Positions 34,732 through 44,795 of a DNA stretch of 64,000 bases are shown here, piece by piece. The stretch covers positions 471,601 to 535,600 of the forward strand of contig JAEWUC010000007.1 of NCBI GenBank assembly GCA_023397505.1, read 5' to 3'. The translations under genes and the position numbers were made by a program. Source of the DNA: Bacteroidota bacterium. Its GTDB lineage: Bacteria > Bacteroidota > Ignavibacteria > Ignavibacteriales > Melioribacteraceae. Every line of letters begins with the position of its first letter. Positions within the stretch are counted from its first letter, which is position 1. The notes beneath the pieces are model-generated. The model was not told the DNA's origin and did not search any database. It saw only the letters and a list, made by a program, of their open reading frames with translations.

Positions 34732-36134
34732 TCGACTTTAAAAAAATACTTTCAAATTACAATTACATAAAACTTGCATCGGAATTAGCCGAAAAGAGAA
34801 ACGAAGAGTTCTATTTGGTGGGCGGTTATGTAAGAGATATAATATTGAATAGACCGCGCGATGAAATGGATTTTCTGATTGTCGGCGACGGACCGGCATT
34901 TGCATCCGAATTGGCAAGCCAACTTGGAATAAAGGAAATAGTTATTTATAAAAATTTTGGCACGGCACATTTTAAATATGATAATATGTTTTTGGAATTT
35001 GTTGGGGCAAGAAAAGAATCATATAAACGGAACAGCCGAAATCCTAAAGTTGAACCGGGAACACTTGATGATGATTTAAATCGTCGCGATTTTACGATTA
35101 ATACTTTAGCGGTTTCGTTAAATAAAAACAGCTTTGGAAATTTAATTGATAAGTTTAACGGGTTTGCAGATATAGAGAATAAAAGAATAATTACGCCGCT
35201 TGATCCTTATAAAACTTTCGATGATGATCCTTTAAGAATAATGAGGGCTGTAAGATTTGCAACCCAACTGGATTTTGAAATTGAAGAAACCGTTTTGAAC
35301 GCTGCTGCCGAGATGGCGGAAAGACTAAAAATTGTTTCACAAGAAAGGGTAACTGACGAATTCTTAAAAATACTTGACACAGATAAACCGTCAATTGGGT
35401 TGAAACTTCTATATGAAAACGGAATAATGAAAATTATTTTTCCTGAAATCGATGCTTTGGCGGGAGTTGAACAGCGACAGGATTTTCATCATAAAGATGT
35501 TTTTTATCATACATTAAAAGTTGTTGATAATGTGGCAAATGTAAGCAATAATCTTTGGCTTAAATTTGCAGCCCTTGTACACGATATTGCAAAACCGCCT
35601 ACCAAAAAATTTGTTGAAGGAACCGGTTGGACATTTCACGGGCACGAAGAACTCGGTGCACGTATGATGAAAAAGATTTTTACTAGAATGAAGTTGCCTC
35701 TTCACCAATTGCCGTACATAGAAAAACTAATTCGTTTACATCTTCGCCCAATTGCTCTGGTTGGCGAGATTGTAACCGATTCTGCAATTAGAAGATTAGC
35801 TGCATCCGCAGGTGAGCATCTTGATGATTTAATAACTCTTTGTAGAGCGGATGTAACGAGTAAAAATCCTCAAAAAGTTTCACGCTATCTTGAAAACTAT
35901 AACATTGTAATGCAGAAAGTGAAGGATGTTCAGGAAAAAGACCAGCTTCGTCAGTTCCAATCCCCGGTTCGCGGCGAAGAAATTATGCAAGTATGCAACA
36001 TCCCGCCGTCGAGACTTGTCGGTAAAATTAAAGCTGCAATTGAAGATGCAATACTTGATGGAAAAATTAAAAATAATTATGAAGAAGCCTATAAATTCTT
36101 TTTGAGTATCAAAGACAACTATTTACATAATTAA
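34728..36134 (+). CDS. cca: CCA-adding tRNA nucleotidyltransferase with HD domain
   Basis: The product has 468 residues. The class II nucleotidyltransferase head has LVGGYVRDIILNRPRDEMDF with the D-x-D metal pair, RRDFTINTLA and an R-x-x-R-F region (DPLRIMRAVRFA). An HD domain follows, with LVHDIAKP as its motif, and then a helical tail. It should add or repair the 3' CCA of tRNAs, and the tRNAs in this window lack encoded CCA, which fits. PolyA polymerase is the alternative. The start overlaps the previous stop. Confidence 0.88.
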   Translation: MIDFKKILSNYNYIKLASELAEKRNEEFYLVGGYVRDIILNRPRDEMDFLIVGDGPAFASELASQLGIKEIVIYKNFGTAHFKYDNMFLEFVGARKESYKRNSRNPKVEPGTLDDDLNRRDFTINTLAVSLNKNSFGNLIDKFNGFADIENKRIITPLDPYKTFDDDPLRIMRAVRFATQLDFEIEETVLNAAAEMAERLKIVSQERVTDEFLKILDTDKPSIGLKLLYENGIMKIIFPEIDALAGVEQRQDFHHKDVFYHTLKVVDNVANVSNNLWLKFAALVHDIAKPPTKKFVEGTGWTFHGHEELGARMMKKIFTRMKLPLHQLPYIEKLIRLHLRPIALVGEIVTDSAIRRLAASAGEHLDDLITLCRADVTSKNPQKVSRYLENYNIVMQKVKDVQEKDQLRQFQSPVRGEEIMQVCNIPPSRLVGKIKAAIEDAILDGKIKNNYEEAYKFFLSIKDNYLHN

Positions 36135-36226
36135 AAAAAATATTTAATTATATTGTAACTTTTCGATAAATCATTACGTCATAACTCACAGTAAAAATAA
36201 AGTATAGCGTAGAAAAAGGAGCTCTA

Positions 36227-37573
36227 ATGAAAAGGATGTTATTTGCAATTCTGAGTATAATAATTGTAATACCGGTTACGGCTCAGAAAAATCTAACTCT
36301 TGATGAAGCTATTGCAACGGCTCTTCAAAGAAATACTCAATTAATCAAAACAAAAAATTTGCTTGAGACAAGCAAAGCCCAAGTTAAAAATGCATATGGA
36401 GCATTATTGCCTAATTTTAACGTAAGAGGTTCTTGGGGCTGGGATCGTATTGAAGATGAAGGCGGTGTTCAAAAAGATTTTTTAGGCAATGTTGTTAACG
36501 TTCCGGCTTCACAAGAAGAAAGTCGATCATATTCACTCAGCGCCGGCGGCGGGATTACATTGTTCGACGGCCTTTCGAATATTGCCAACATAAATCAGAA
36601 GAGTGATAACTTTAAAGCGGCAGAATATAATTTGGAAAAACTTAAACAGAATACAGTTTTTCAAACAACCGATTATTTCTATTTGGTTTTGAATGCACAA
36701 GAATTAATGAAGGTGCGAGAGGACAATGTTAAATATTATCAAAAATTTTTTGAAACTGTTCAGGAGCGAAACAGGCTTGGCTCTGTTGCCAAAGCAGATG
36801 TTTATACTGCACAGGTACAATTAGGTAATGCCGAACTTCAACTTATCCAAGCTCAAAACTCATACGAAAATTATTTAAGCAGTCTTTTGAATTATCTTGG
36901 GTTGGATGTTCTTGAAGAATATAATTTAGTAGATCCGTTCGGTGGATCGAAAACAGTTGATACCGAAACATATATGAAAGAATTCTCAAGTATAAGTGCT
37001 ATGGTTTCTGCTGCCCTTGATACAAGATTTGATTTTAAGGGACAACAGTTGTTATTAGATGCTGCAGAAAGTGGAATCACAATGGCGCGTTCCGGATACT
37101 TGCCTTCGCTAACGGGTAGTTTTGGGTACTCAACTTCTGCTATAAATGTTAATAATTTGTTTAATAGAGAAGTGTGGAATGCAGGATTAACATTAAGCAT
37201 TCCAATATTTTCAAACTTCAGCACGGAAACCCAACTTCAATCCGCGCAAATTGGTTTTAAAAATGCTACCGAGGATTTATCAGCGCTTGAAAGACAAATT
37301 AAAATTGAAGTAAAACAAGGGTATCTTGATCTAGTTGCTGCCAAGAAAAGTCTTGATGTTTCTACAAAAAGCGTAACAGCAGCAGAGGAAACCCGTAAGA
37401 TTAATCAAGAAAGATATAATCTTGGTTCAGGAACTATACTAGATGTTTTACAAGCGGATAGAGATTATACCGAAGCACTTCGCAATAAAATTAACGCGAC
37501 ATATGATTTTTATTCAAAACGCGATCAGCTTAACAATGCACTAGGTAATTTAAACACTAAAAAGTACGAATAA
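36227..37573 (+). CDS. TolC-family outer-membrane efflux protein
   Basis: The product has 448 residues. A signal peptide (MKRMLFAILSIIIVIPVTAQ) is followed by two halves of long coiled-coil helices and short beta strands, the OEP/TolC fold. The recurring LTLDEAIATALQRN and VKQGYLDLVAAKKSL segments are typical. It forms the outer-membrane channel for the adaptor, ATPase and permeases encoded immediately downstream. The start has a strong AAGGAGCT site. A TATATTGTAA box near 36148 may be part of the promoter. Confidence 0.92.
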   Translation: MKRMLFAILSIIIVIPVTAQKNLTLDEAIATALQRNTQLIKTKNLLETSKAQVKNAYGALLPNFNVRGSWGWDRIEDEGGVQKDFLGNVVNVPASQEESRSYSLSAGGGITLFDGLSNIANINQKSDNFKAAEYNLEKLKQNTVFQTTDYFYLVLNAQELMKVREDNVKYYQKFFETVQERNRLGSVAKADVYTAQVQLGNAELQLIQAQNSYENYLSSLLNYLGLDVLEEYNLVDPFGGSKTVDTETYMKEFSSISAMVSAALDTRFDFKGQQLLLDAAESGITMARSGYLPSLTGSFGYSTSAINVNNLFNREVWNAGLTLSIPIFSNFSTETQLQSAQIGFKNATEDLSALERQIKIEVKQGYLDLVAAKKSLDVSTKSVTAAEETRKINQERYNLGSGTILDVLQADRDYTEALRNKINATYDFYSKRDQLNNALGNLNTKKYE

Positions 37574-37594
37574 TTTTTAAGGAGATATTATAAA

Positions 37595-38884
37595 ATGGCT
37601 AACGGTAAAACTAAGAAATCGAAAAAGAAACTTTTCATATTCGGCGGATTGGGTTTATTGCTTCTTGTAGTTGTATTGTTGGTTATCTTGGGAGGAAGCA
37701 AGGAGGAAATAATATCAGTTCAAACTGAAAAAGCAGCTAAAAAAAATATTACACAGATTGTGTCTGCAACCGGGAAAATAAATCCTGTTTTTCAGGTTAA
37801 GATTACTGCCGAAGCTACTGGTGAAATTGTTTCGTTGCCGGTTAGAGAAGGTGATAATGTTAGAAAGGGTCAATTGCTTTTAAGAATTAAGCCGGACATT
37901 TATGAAGCGCAAAAAAACAGTGCTGAAGCTCGTTTGGCTCAAGCAATAGCAAATCAAAGTTCAACAAAAGCACAACTCGATAAAGTTGAATCAGAGTATA
38001 AACGTGTTCAAGGTTTATTCCAAAAAGGATTGGCGAGCGATTCCGAACTTGAAACATCCAAATCAACATACTTGCAGACTCTCGGTAATTATGAATCTCA
38101 AAAGTCAATTATTGTTCAAACAGAAGCCGCATTGAAAGAAGCAAATGAAAATTTATATAAAACATTTATATATGCTCCAATGAACGGCACAGTTAGCAAA
38201 CTTAGTGTAGAACTGGGTGAAAGAGTTATAGGCAGTGCTTTTCAAGGTACAGAACTATTGACTGTTGCCGATTTAAGTCAAATGGAAGCTACTGTAGAAG
38301 TTGATGAAAACGACGTTGTATTGGTTTCATTAAGCGATACGGCAACTATTAAAGTTGACGCGTTCGGTGAAAAAACATTTAAAGGTGTCGTAACACAAAT
38401 TGGAAATAGTGCAATTACTTCGGGTCTCGGTACGCAAGATGAAGTAGTAAACTTTGAAGTTGAGATAAGAATTCTCAATCCCGACGATAAAATCCGTCCT
38501 GGCATGTCCTGCGATGCAGATGTAGAAACCGAAACCAAACAAAATGTCATTGCAGTACCGATACAAAGTGTTACAGCAAGATTAAAAGAACCAATGAAAG
38601 TATCTCAAGAAAATGAAGACGAAGAGGGCGGTACAATTGTTAAACAGAAGAATGGTAAACAAAATAAACCACAGGAAGTTGTATTCATTGAAGATAACGG
38701 AAAAGCTAAAATGGTTTCCGTTAAAACCGGAATTAGCGACGATTCCTATATCGAAATTATTAGTGGTTTAAAAGGTAATGAAGATATAATCAGCGGTCCG
38801 TATAAAGCAATCTCTAAAGATTTGGAGGACGGAAAAACTATTTCTGTCTCGAAAACAAATCGTAAAGCCGAAGATAAAAAATAA
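37595..38884 (+). CDS. MacA-like periplasmic adaptor (membrane-fusion protein)
   Basis: The product has 429 residues. A single N-terminal membrane anchor (about 12-32) precedes a barrel-sandwich lipoyl half (EATGEIVSLPVREGDNVRKG) and a long hairpin (90-170). The second half (APMNGTVSKLSVELGERV) and the beta-barrel and membrane-proximal domains follow. It bridges the inner-membrane ABC complex and TolC. An insertion rich in charged residues (about 330-365) is unusual. It is 21 bp after the tolC-like gene in the same operon. Confidence 0.92.
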   Translation: MANGKTKKSKKKLFIFGGLGLLLLVVVLLVILGGSKEEIISVQTEKAAKKNITQIVSATGKINPVFQVKITAEATGEIVSLPVREGDNVRKGQLLLRIKPDIYEAQKNSAEARLAQAIANQSSTKAQLDKVESEYKRVQGLFQKGLASDSELETSKSTYLQTLGNYESQKSIIVQTEAALKEANENLYKTFIYAPMNGTVSKLSVELGERVIGSAFQGTELLTVADLSQMEATVEVDENDVVLVSLSDTATIKVDAFGEKTFKGVVTQIGNSAITSGLGTQDEVVNFEVEIRILNPDDKIRPGMSCDADVETETKQNVIAVPIQSVTARLKEPMKVSQENEDEEGGTIVKQKNGKQNKPQEVVFIEDNGKAKMVSVKTGISDDSYIEIISGLKGNEDIISGPYKAISKDLEDGKTISVSKTNRKAEDKK

Positions 38885-38902
38885 CTTTAATTAATCGACG
38901 GA

Positions 38903-39631
38903 ATGATAATGAACATTATTAATATTGAACATATAGCTAAAATATATCAGGTCGGCAGTGAAGAAGTGCATGCTCTTGCAGACGTTTCAATTAGAATAGA
39001 TAAAGGTGAATATGTTGCTATTATGGGACCATCAGGCTCAGGCAAATCTACATTGATGAATATTCTCGGATGTCTTGATACTCCAACACACGGATTATAC
39101 GACTTCAAAGGCGTTAATGTTAGCCAGATGAACGATAACGAATTAGCAAAGATTCGTAATAGAGAAATCGGTTTTGTATTTCAAACATTTAATTTGTTAC
39201 CGAGATCGGACGCGCTTCATAATGTAGAACTTCCGCTTATATATGCCGGTGTATCTTCACATGAAAGAAGAGAAAGGGCAAGAATGGCACTTGAACACGT
39301 TGGACTTTCAGATAGAATACATCATAGACCTAATGAACTTTCAGGCGGTCAACGCCAGAGAGTTGCAATTGCAAGGGCACTTGTTACCCAGCCTGCTATA
39401 ATACTTGCAGACGAACCAACAGGAAACCTTGATACAAAAACAGGCGAAGATATTATGGCCCTTTTTAACGAAATATATGAGCAGGGCAACACTATTATTC
39501 TTGTTACACACGAGGAGTATATCGCAGAACATGCAGAAAGGGTTGTAAGATTAAGAGACGGATTAGTGGAAAAAGACGAAAAGGTTATTAAAAGATATAT
39601 TCCAAAAAGAAATGGTTCTTCCAAAATTTAG
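38903..39631 (+). CDS. MacB/LolD-type ABC transporter ATPase
   Basis: The product has 242 residues with a complete nucleotide-binding domain. Walker A is GPSGSGKST, the signature LSGGQRQR, Walker B IILADEPTGNLD and the H-loop VTHE. Sequence type is that of the LolD/MacB/FtsE group working with FtsX-like permeases. It is the only ATPase for the four permeases that follow. An ATG two codons in (38909) is an equally good start. Confidence 0.94.
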   Translation: MIMNIINIEHIAKIYQVGSEEVHALADVSIRIDKGEYVAIMGPSGSGKSTLMNILGCLDTPTHGLYDFKGVNVSQMNDNELAKIRNREIGFVFQTFNLLPRSDALHNVELPLIYAGVSSHERRERARMALEHVGLSDRIHHRPNELSGGQRQRVAIARALVTQPAIILADEPTGNLDTKTGEDIMALFNEIYEQGNTIILVTHEEYIAEHAERVVRLRDGLVEKDEKVIKRYIPKRNGSSKI

Positions 39632-39674
39632 ATTATAATAATTATAGGATGATATTGTTGGGAAAGGAGATTAT

Positions 39675-40913
39675 ATGAAAGAATTTTTATTGGAACTAAA
39701 AGAAGGACTTTTAATATCATTGAGAGCAATTCGAGCTAATAAAGCTCGTGCAATTCTTACTACCCTCGGTATAGTTATAGGGGTAACCTCTGTTGTTCTG
39801 ATGTCAACCGCAATCAAGGGAATTGATAATGCTTTTCAAACAGGTGTAGCATCACTTGGTTCGGATAATCTTTATATCGACAAATGGGAATGGTTTAACA
39901 ATGATACTCCATGGTGGGAACTCAGAAACAGAAAAAATCTTACTATGGATGAATTTGAGAATTATAAAGAACTGGCTAAACTTCCCGCCGCTGTTGCACC
40001 AAATGTAGATTCACGTCAAAGCATCAAGTACAAAGAAAATCTTGTTGAAGACGTCACTATTATGGGTACAGATAATGAATACATCAACACTACAAACCTT
40101 TCATTTAGTGAGGGTAGATTCTTCAATGAATTTGAAAGCAATGGCGGAAGAAATGTAATTGTTCTCGGTTTTGAAATTGCAAAAAATCTTTTCCCGCAGG
40201 GTTCTGCAATAGGTGAAGAAGTTAAAGTTAAAGGACACAAGTTTAGTGTTGTTGGTGTGCTTGACGAGCAGGGAAGCTGGGTTATGGGCAATTTTAACCC
40301 GGATAAACAAGTATTCGTACCAATCCAAAATATATTTAAATATTTTCAAGGGCAATATTTCCAAAGTGTTACGATTAACGTTCGCGCTCAAAATAGTTTG
40401 ATGGTTGATCAGACTAAAGAAGAAGCTATTGGAATTATGAGGCGTGTCCGGGGCTTAGCCTATAATGATCCGGATGATTTTTCTATTAATCAGCAAGAAG
40501 GTTTGTTGAATACAATAAATCAAACTATTGGCGTAATTCAAATTGCTGGATTGTTTATAACAGGTTTAGCATTGTTTGTTGGAGCAGTTGGAATAATGAA
40601 TATAATGTTTGTTTCAGTAAAGGAAAGAACTAAAGAAATAGGTATAAGAAAAGCTATTGGTGCAAAAAGAAGAACAATACTTGGCCAGTTTATAACCGAG
40701 TCAGCTATTATTTGTTTGATTGGCGGAATGATAGGTTTGTTAATTGCTGTTATTTTAAGCATGGTAATTAATCAATTCTTACCTACTTCTGTTCAAGCCG
40801 ATACTGTTTTTCTTGCAATCATTATATCAATCATCACCGGTGTTGTTTCGGGTTTTGCGCCCGCTTATACCGCCTCTAAATTAGACCCTGTAGAAGCGTT
40901 GAGGTATGAATAA
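39675..40913 (+). CDS. MacB/FtsX-type ABC permease (type A, copy 1)
   Basis: The product has 412 residues. It has an N-terminal transmembrane helix, a large periplasmic MacB core domain (about 50-280) and three C-terminal helices with the ERTKEIGIRKAIGAKRRTIL coupling segment. It ends LDPVEALRYE. A very strong GGAAAGGAG site is present. It overlaps the next permease by one base. It most resembles the third permease (42255), which suggests an A1-B1-A2-B2 duplication. Confidence 0.93.
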   Translation: MKEFLLELKEGLLISLRAIRANKARAILTTLGIVIGVTSVVLMSTAIKGIDNAFQTGVASLGSDNLYIDKWEWFNNDTPWWELRNRKNLTMDEFENYKELAKLPAAVAPNVDSRQSIKYKENLVEDVTIMGTDNEYINTTNLSFSEGRFFNEFESNGGRNVIVLGFEIAKNLFPQGSAIGEEVKVKGHKFSVVGVLDEQGSWVMGNFNPDKQVFVPIQNIFKYFQGQYFQSVTINVRAQNSLMVDQTKEEAIGIMRRVRGLAYNDPDDFSINQQEGLLNTINQTIGVIQIAGLFITGLALFVGAVGIMNIMFVSVKERTKEIGIRKAIGAKRRTILGQFITESAIICLIGGMIGLLIAVILSMVINQFLPTSVQADTVFLAIIISIITGVVSGFAPAYTASKLDPVEALRYE

Positions 40914-42145
40914 TGCAAATAAAAGAAATTATAATTGTAGCTTTAAGATCACTGCAAGCTAATAAACTTAGATCGATTCTTACAATACTTGGAATAGTAG
41001 TCGGTATTTTTTCAATTATTGCCATCAGTACGGTAATTGCAATGCTGCAGACAAGTATTGAAAAAGGAGTATCGCAGCTTGGTCAAAACACTTTTCAAAT
41101 TCAGAAATTCCCGGCAGTGCAAACTGGCGGACCGGGAAGCAGGTCAAAATACAGAAACAGACCTGATATTACGTATGAAGAATTTGAAAGATTAAAAGAA
41201 AAACTTGTAGAAGCTAAATCTGTTGGCGCAGAACAATGGCAATTTGGCAGACAATTAAAATTCGGCAACCGCGAAACTAATCCAAACGTTCCTGTTTCAG
41301 GATGTACCCCTGACGCTTTCCCAAATAATAAATGGGTTGTTGATGAAGGAAGAGCATTTAATGAAAGAGATGTTCAACGTTATGAAAATTTTATTGTCCT
41401 TGGACCCGATGTAGCAAATAAATTGTTTCCAAACATGAGTGCAGTTGGGCAAGAAATTACTCTCGACAATAAAAAATTAAAGGTAATTGGAATATTGGAA
41501 TCGCAGGGCGACTTTTTCGGACAAAGTCAGGATAATTTTGCTATCATGCCTTTAACAGCATTTCAAAATATTTATGGAAAACGTTCGCGAAGCATTAACA
41601 TAACAGTTATGAGTCATGACAGTGAATCTTATAATGACCTGATTGAAACCGCCGAAGGATATTTCAGAACTATTAGAAAAGTTCCACCAACGGAGGAAAG
41701 TGATTTCTCAATATTTTCAAATGAATCGGTATTAACGCAAATTAATGATATTACAACAGGTGTACGTATCGGTTCTATCGTGGTTGCTGCTATTGCACTT
41801 TTAGCGGCAGGCGTTGGAATCATGAATATTATGCTTGTATCTGTAACCGAAAGGACAAAAGAAATCGGAATTAGAAAAGCTATAGGCGCTAAAAAAATTA
41901 ATATACTCATTCAATTTGTATTTGAGTCAATTACTTTATGTTTGATTGGAGGAATAGCAGGAATAATTTTTGGTGTCATTGCCGGTAATCTTGCCGGTTC
42001 ATTTCTGGAAGCTTCCGCTGTTATTCCTATGGACTGGGTTTTTATTGGCGTTGTGTTATGTGTTGTTATCGGAGTTACATTCGGCACATACCCGGCTTAT
42101 AAAGCAGCAAATCTTGATCCCATCGAATCACTTCGTTATGAATAA
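40913..42145 (+). CDS. MacB/FtsX-type ABC permease (type B, copy 1)
   Basis: The product has 410 residues with the same four-helix plus periplasmic-core architecture. It opens IIIVALRSLQANKLRSILT and shares SILTILGIVVGIFSII-type sequence with the fourth permease rather than with its neighbour. The ERTKEIGIRKAIGAKK coupling region is intact and it ends LDPIESLRYE. A terminator follows, closing the first transcription unit. Confidence 0.93.
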   Translation: MQIKEIIIVALRSLQANKLRSILTILGIVVGIFSIIAISTVIAMLQTSIEKGVSQLGQNTFQIQKFPAVQTGGPGSRSKYRNRPDITYEEFERLKEKLVEAKSVGAEQWQFGRQLKFGNRETNPNVPVSGCTPDAFPNNKWVVDEGRAFNERDVQRYENFIVLGPDVANKLFPNMSAVGQEITLDNKKLKVIGILESQGDFFGQSQDNFAIMPLTAFQNIYGKRSRSINITVMSHDSESYNDLIETAEGYFRTIRKVPPTEESDFSIFSNESVLTQINDITTGVRIGSIVVAAIALLAAGVGIMNIMLVSVTERTKEIGIRKAIGAKKINILIQFVFESITLCLIGGIAGIIFGVIAGNLAGSFLEASAVIPMDWVFIGVVLCVVIGVTFGTYPAYKAANLDPIESLRYE

Positions 42146-42148
42146 TTG

Positions 42149-42174
42149 AAAGCCGGAGTATACCTCCGGTTTTC
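42149..42174 (+). terminator. Rho-independent terminator between permease pairs
   Basis: AGCCGGAG and CTCCGGTT arms with a short TTTTC tail, directly after the second permease. It separates the two permease pairs. Confidence 0.7.
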
Positions 42175-42254
42175 TCGTTACTTCAAAAAACAATATTCAT
42201 GCTTTTTTTATTAATCGAAACTTTTTAATTTGCACTAAAATTAAAATAGTTCTC

Positions 42255-43487
42255 ATGAATTTTATTCTTATTGAATTTAAAGAGGTGTTGGCAATTGCAT
42301 TAAGGGCAATTAGAGCCAACAAAATGCGGGCGATTCTTACAACACTTGGAATTATTATTGGTATTGTTGCTGTTACCACAATGTCCACTGCAATTATTGG
42401 CCTACGCGAAGCATTTCTAACATCAATTTCATCTCTCGGCAGCGATGTTCTTTATGTCGATAAATATCCTTGGTTAGCCATGGGAGACTGGAGCAAATTC
42501 AGAAACAGGAAAGATATTACTTATGATCAGTTTGAACGTCTTCAAACTATGATGAAGAATTACGAAGCGATGGCTCCAACTAAAAGTGCAATGGGACCTT
42601 CGGTTAAAAGAAAAGGCAACCAAGTTCAATCTGCTGTTATTTATGGGACTACAGTTGACTACCAAAAGACAAGCCAGATAAACCTTGAGGACGGACGTTT
42701 CTTAAATGAGTTAGAAGTTCAAAACGGAAGGAAGGTTTGTGTTGTAGGTAAAGATATTGAAAAAGAATTATTTCCGAATGAAGACCCTTTAAATAAAATC
42801 ATAAAAGTAAACGGAGTACCTATAAGAGTAATTGGTTTATTGGAAAAGCAGGGAAATTTTTTAGGAAGTTTTAGTGCTGACGGACAAATAATTATGCCAA
42901 TTAAAACTTTCGAGTCGGTAATAGGCCAGGCAAGAAATAGGTTGAGCATTGCCGTAAAAGTCGGTGATGTGGACAAACTCGACGATGCCCGCGAAGAAAT
43001 TATTTCTGTAATGAGAATTATTAGGAAAATTCCTGCAGGCAAGGAAGATGATTTTGCAATTAATCAGCAGGAAGCTTTTAAGCAGATGTACGACAGCACA
43101 ATTGGTGTTGTAGCCATTGCCGGAGTTGTAATTACAGCGCTTTCATTGTTTGTCGGCGCTATTGGAATTATGAATATTATGTTTGTTTCTGTCACTGAGC
43201 GAACTAAAGAAATCGGAATACGTAAAGCAATCGGCGCTAAAACATGGTCCATACTTCTGCAGTTCTTAACCGAATCAGCAATTATTTGCTTAATTGGTGG
43301 AATTATTGGTCTGATGATTTCATTTCCACTAAGTTTAATAATCAATCAATTTCTTCCAACCGCAATGCCGCTCAATGTTGTATTACTCGCATTATTTATT
43401 TCTGCTGTTGTTGGTGTTATATCCGGTTTTCTGCCTGCCTGGAAAGCCGCTCATTTAGATCCTGTAGATGCCTTGAGGTACGAATAA
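42255..43487 (+). CDS. MacB/FtsX-type ABC permease (type A, copy 2)
   Basis: The product has 410 residues. It starts FILIEFKEVLAIALRAIRANK, close to the first permease (both contain ALRAIRANKMRAILTTLGI or SLRAIRANKARAILTTLGI). The periplasmic core and the ERTKEIGIRKAIGAKT coupling segment are intact and it ends LDPVDALRYE. It abuts the next start directly. No second ATPase is nearby, so it probably shares the one at 38903. Confidence 0.92.
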   Translation: MNFILIEFKEVLAIALRAIRANKMRAILTTLGIIIGIVAVTTMSTAIIGLREAFLTSISSLGSDVLYVDKYPWLAMGDWSKFRNRKDITYDQFERLQTMMKNYEAMAPTKSAMGPSVKRKGNQVQSAVIYGTTVDYQKTSQINLEDGRFLNELEVQNGRKVCVVGKDIEKELFPNEDPLNKIIKVNGVPIRVIGLLEKQGNFLGSFSADGQIIMPIKTFESVIGQARNRLSIAVKVGDVDKLDDAREEIISVMRIIRKIPAGKEDDFAINQQEAFKQMYDSTIGVVAIAGVVITALSLFVGAIGIMNIMFVSVTERTKEIGIRKAIGAKTWSILLQFLTESAIICLIGGIIGLMISFPLSLIINQFLPTAMPLNVVLLALFISAVVGVISGFLPAWKAAHLDPVDALRYE

Positions 43488-44714
43488 ATGCAATTCTTCG
43501 AAAGTATTAAACTCGCTCTTGCTTCAATCGGTTCAAACAAGTTACGTTCAATTCTTACATTACTTGGAATAGCTGTTGGGTTGTTCTCAATAATAATCGT
43601 GATGACAGCAATCAGCGCCATTCAAAACAACATTGAAGATGTTTTTAATTCAATCGGTACAAATAATTTTGTTATTCAAAAATTCCCTGTTAGAATTGGC
43701 GATCCTCATCGTGATCGTAGTTTAAGAAATAGAAAAAATTTAACTATAGAAGAGGGACAGAAACTTAGCGATCTTTCAACAATGCCTGTGGCTGTCGGAA
43801 TTGGTGTTGCGCGCGGTGGACGAACAGTTAAATACGGAAAACTTAAAACAAATCCGGATGTCAGAGTCGCGGGAACTAATTTCGATTATTTTGTTGCATT
43901 AGATCTTAAAATTGAAAATGGTAGAAATTTTTCAAAATCAGATGATGAATACGGCAAGCCAGTCGCGGTACTCGGTTACGATATTGTAGAAAAACTTTTT
44001 AAGTCTATTGATCCTATCGGGCAAACTATAAAAATTGATAACTACAATGTAGAAGTAATAGGTGTGTTCGAAAAAAAAGGAAGCGTATTCGGCCAATCGC
44101 AGGATAATTTTATTTGTATTCCAATTTCGGTTTTTGAAAAATATTTTGGAAGTGAAAGAAGCGCCTCTTTTATTGTTATGGTAAGAAATAAAGAATTGAT
44201 GGAACAAACTCAGGATGAAGCAATTGGTATTTTACGCAAACTTCGTAAAGTTGATCCTGTTCAGCCAAATGATTTTGAAATTATAACAAATGACCAATTG
44301 ATTGAACAATTCAACGATCTTACAAAGTATGTGAAACTCGGTGCGGGTGTAATTGCCTTTATTGCGATAGTAGCCGCGGGTATCGGCATTATGAATATTA
44401 TGCTTGTAAGCGTTACGGAAAGAACAAGAGAAATTGGAATACGTAAAGCCATTGGTGCAAAAAAGCAAACTATACTTACACAATTTGTTATCGAAGCAAT
44501 TGCTTTGTGCTGGCTTGGGGGATTAATTGGAATATTCGTCGGGGTTGTCGGCGGGAATATTGTAGCAGGTATGCTTGGTTTTTCAGTTGTAATACCGGTT
44601 GATTGGATAATTATCGGGCTACTCGTTACGACATTTGTCGGAGTTGTGTTCGGTGTTTATCCTGCAATGAAAGCTTCAAATCTTGATCCGATTGAAGCGC
44701 TTCGATACGAATAA
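43488..44714 (+). CDS. MacB/FtsX-type ABC permease (type B, copy 2)
   Basis: The product has 408 residues with the same architecture. It has IKLALASIGSNKLRSILTLLG at the N-terminus and ERTREIGIRKAIGAKKQTIL before the last helices, ending LDPIEALRYE. It pairs with the preceding permease as a likely heterodimer. Shared details with the second permease (VFGQSQDNF / FFGQSQDNF; IPVDW / IPMDW) support duplication of the pair. Confidence 0.92.
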   Translation: MQFFESIKLALASIGSNKLRSILTLLGIAVGLFSIIIVMTAISAIQNNIEDVFNSIGTNNFVIQKFPVRIGDPHRDRSLRNRKNLTIEEGQKLSDLSTMPVAVGIGVARGGRTVKYGKLKTNPDVRVAGTNFDYFVALDLKIENGRNFSKSDDEYGKPVAVLGYDIVEKLFKSIDPIGQTIKIDNYNVEVIGVFEKKGSVFGQSQDNFICIPISVFEKYFGSERSASFIVMVRNKELMEQTQDEAIGILRKLRKVDPVQPNDFEIITNDQLIEQFNDLTKYVKLGAGVIAFIAIVAAGIGIMNIMLVSVTERTREIGIRKAIGAKKQTILTQFVIEAIALCWLGGLIGIFVGVVGGNIVAGMLGFSVVIPVDWIIIGLLVTTFVGVVFGVYPAMKASNLDPIEALRYE

Positions 44715-44795
44715 ATTTTTACATGCACTAATAAACTTGAAACAAAAACCGGAGCGGTATAGATTTGTTTGTACTGAATTTGGAAAAGCAAATCA

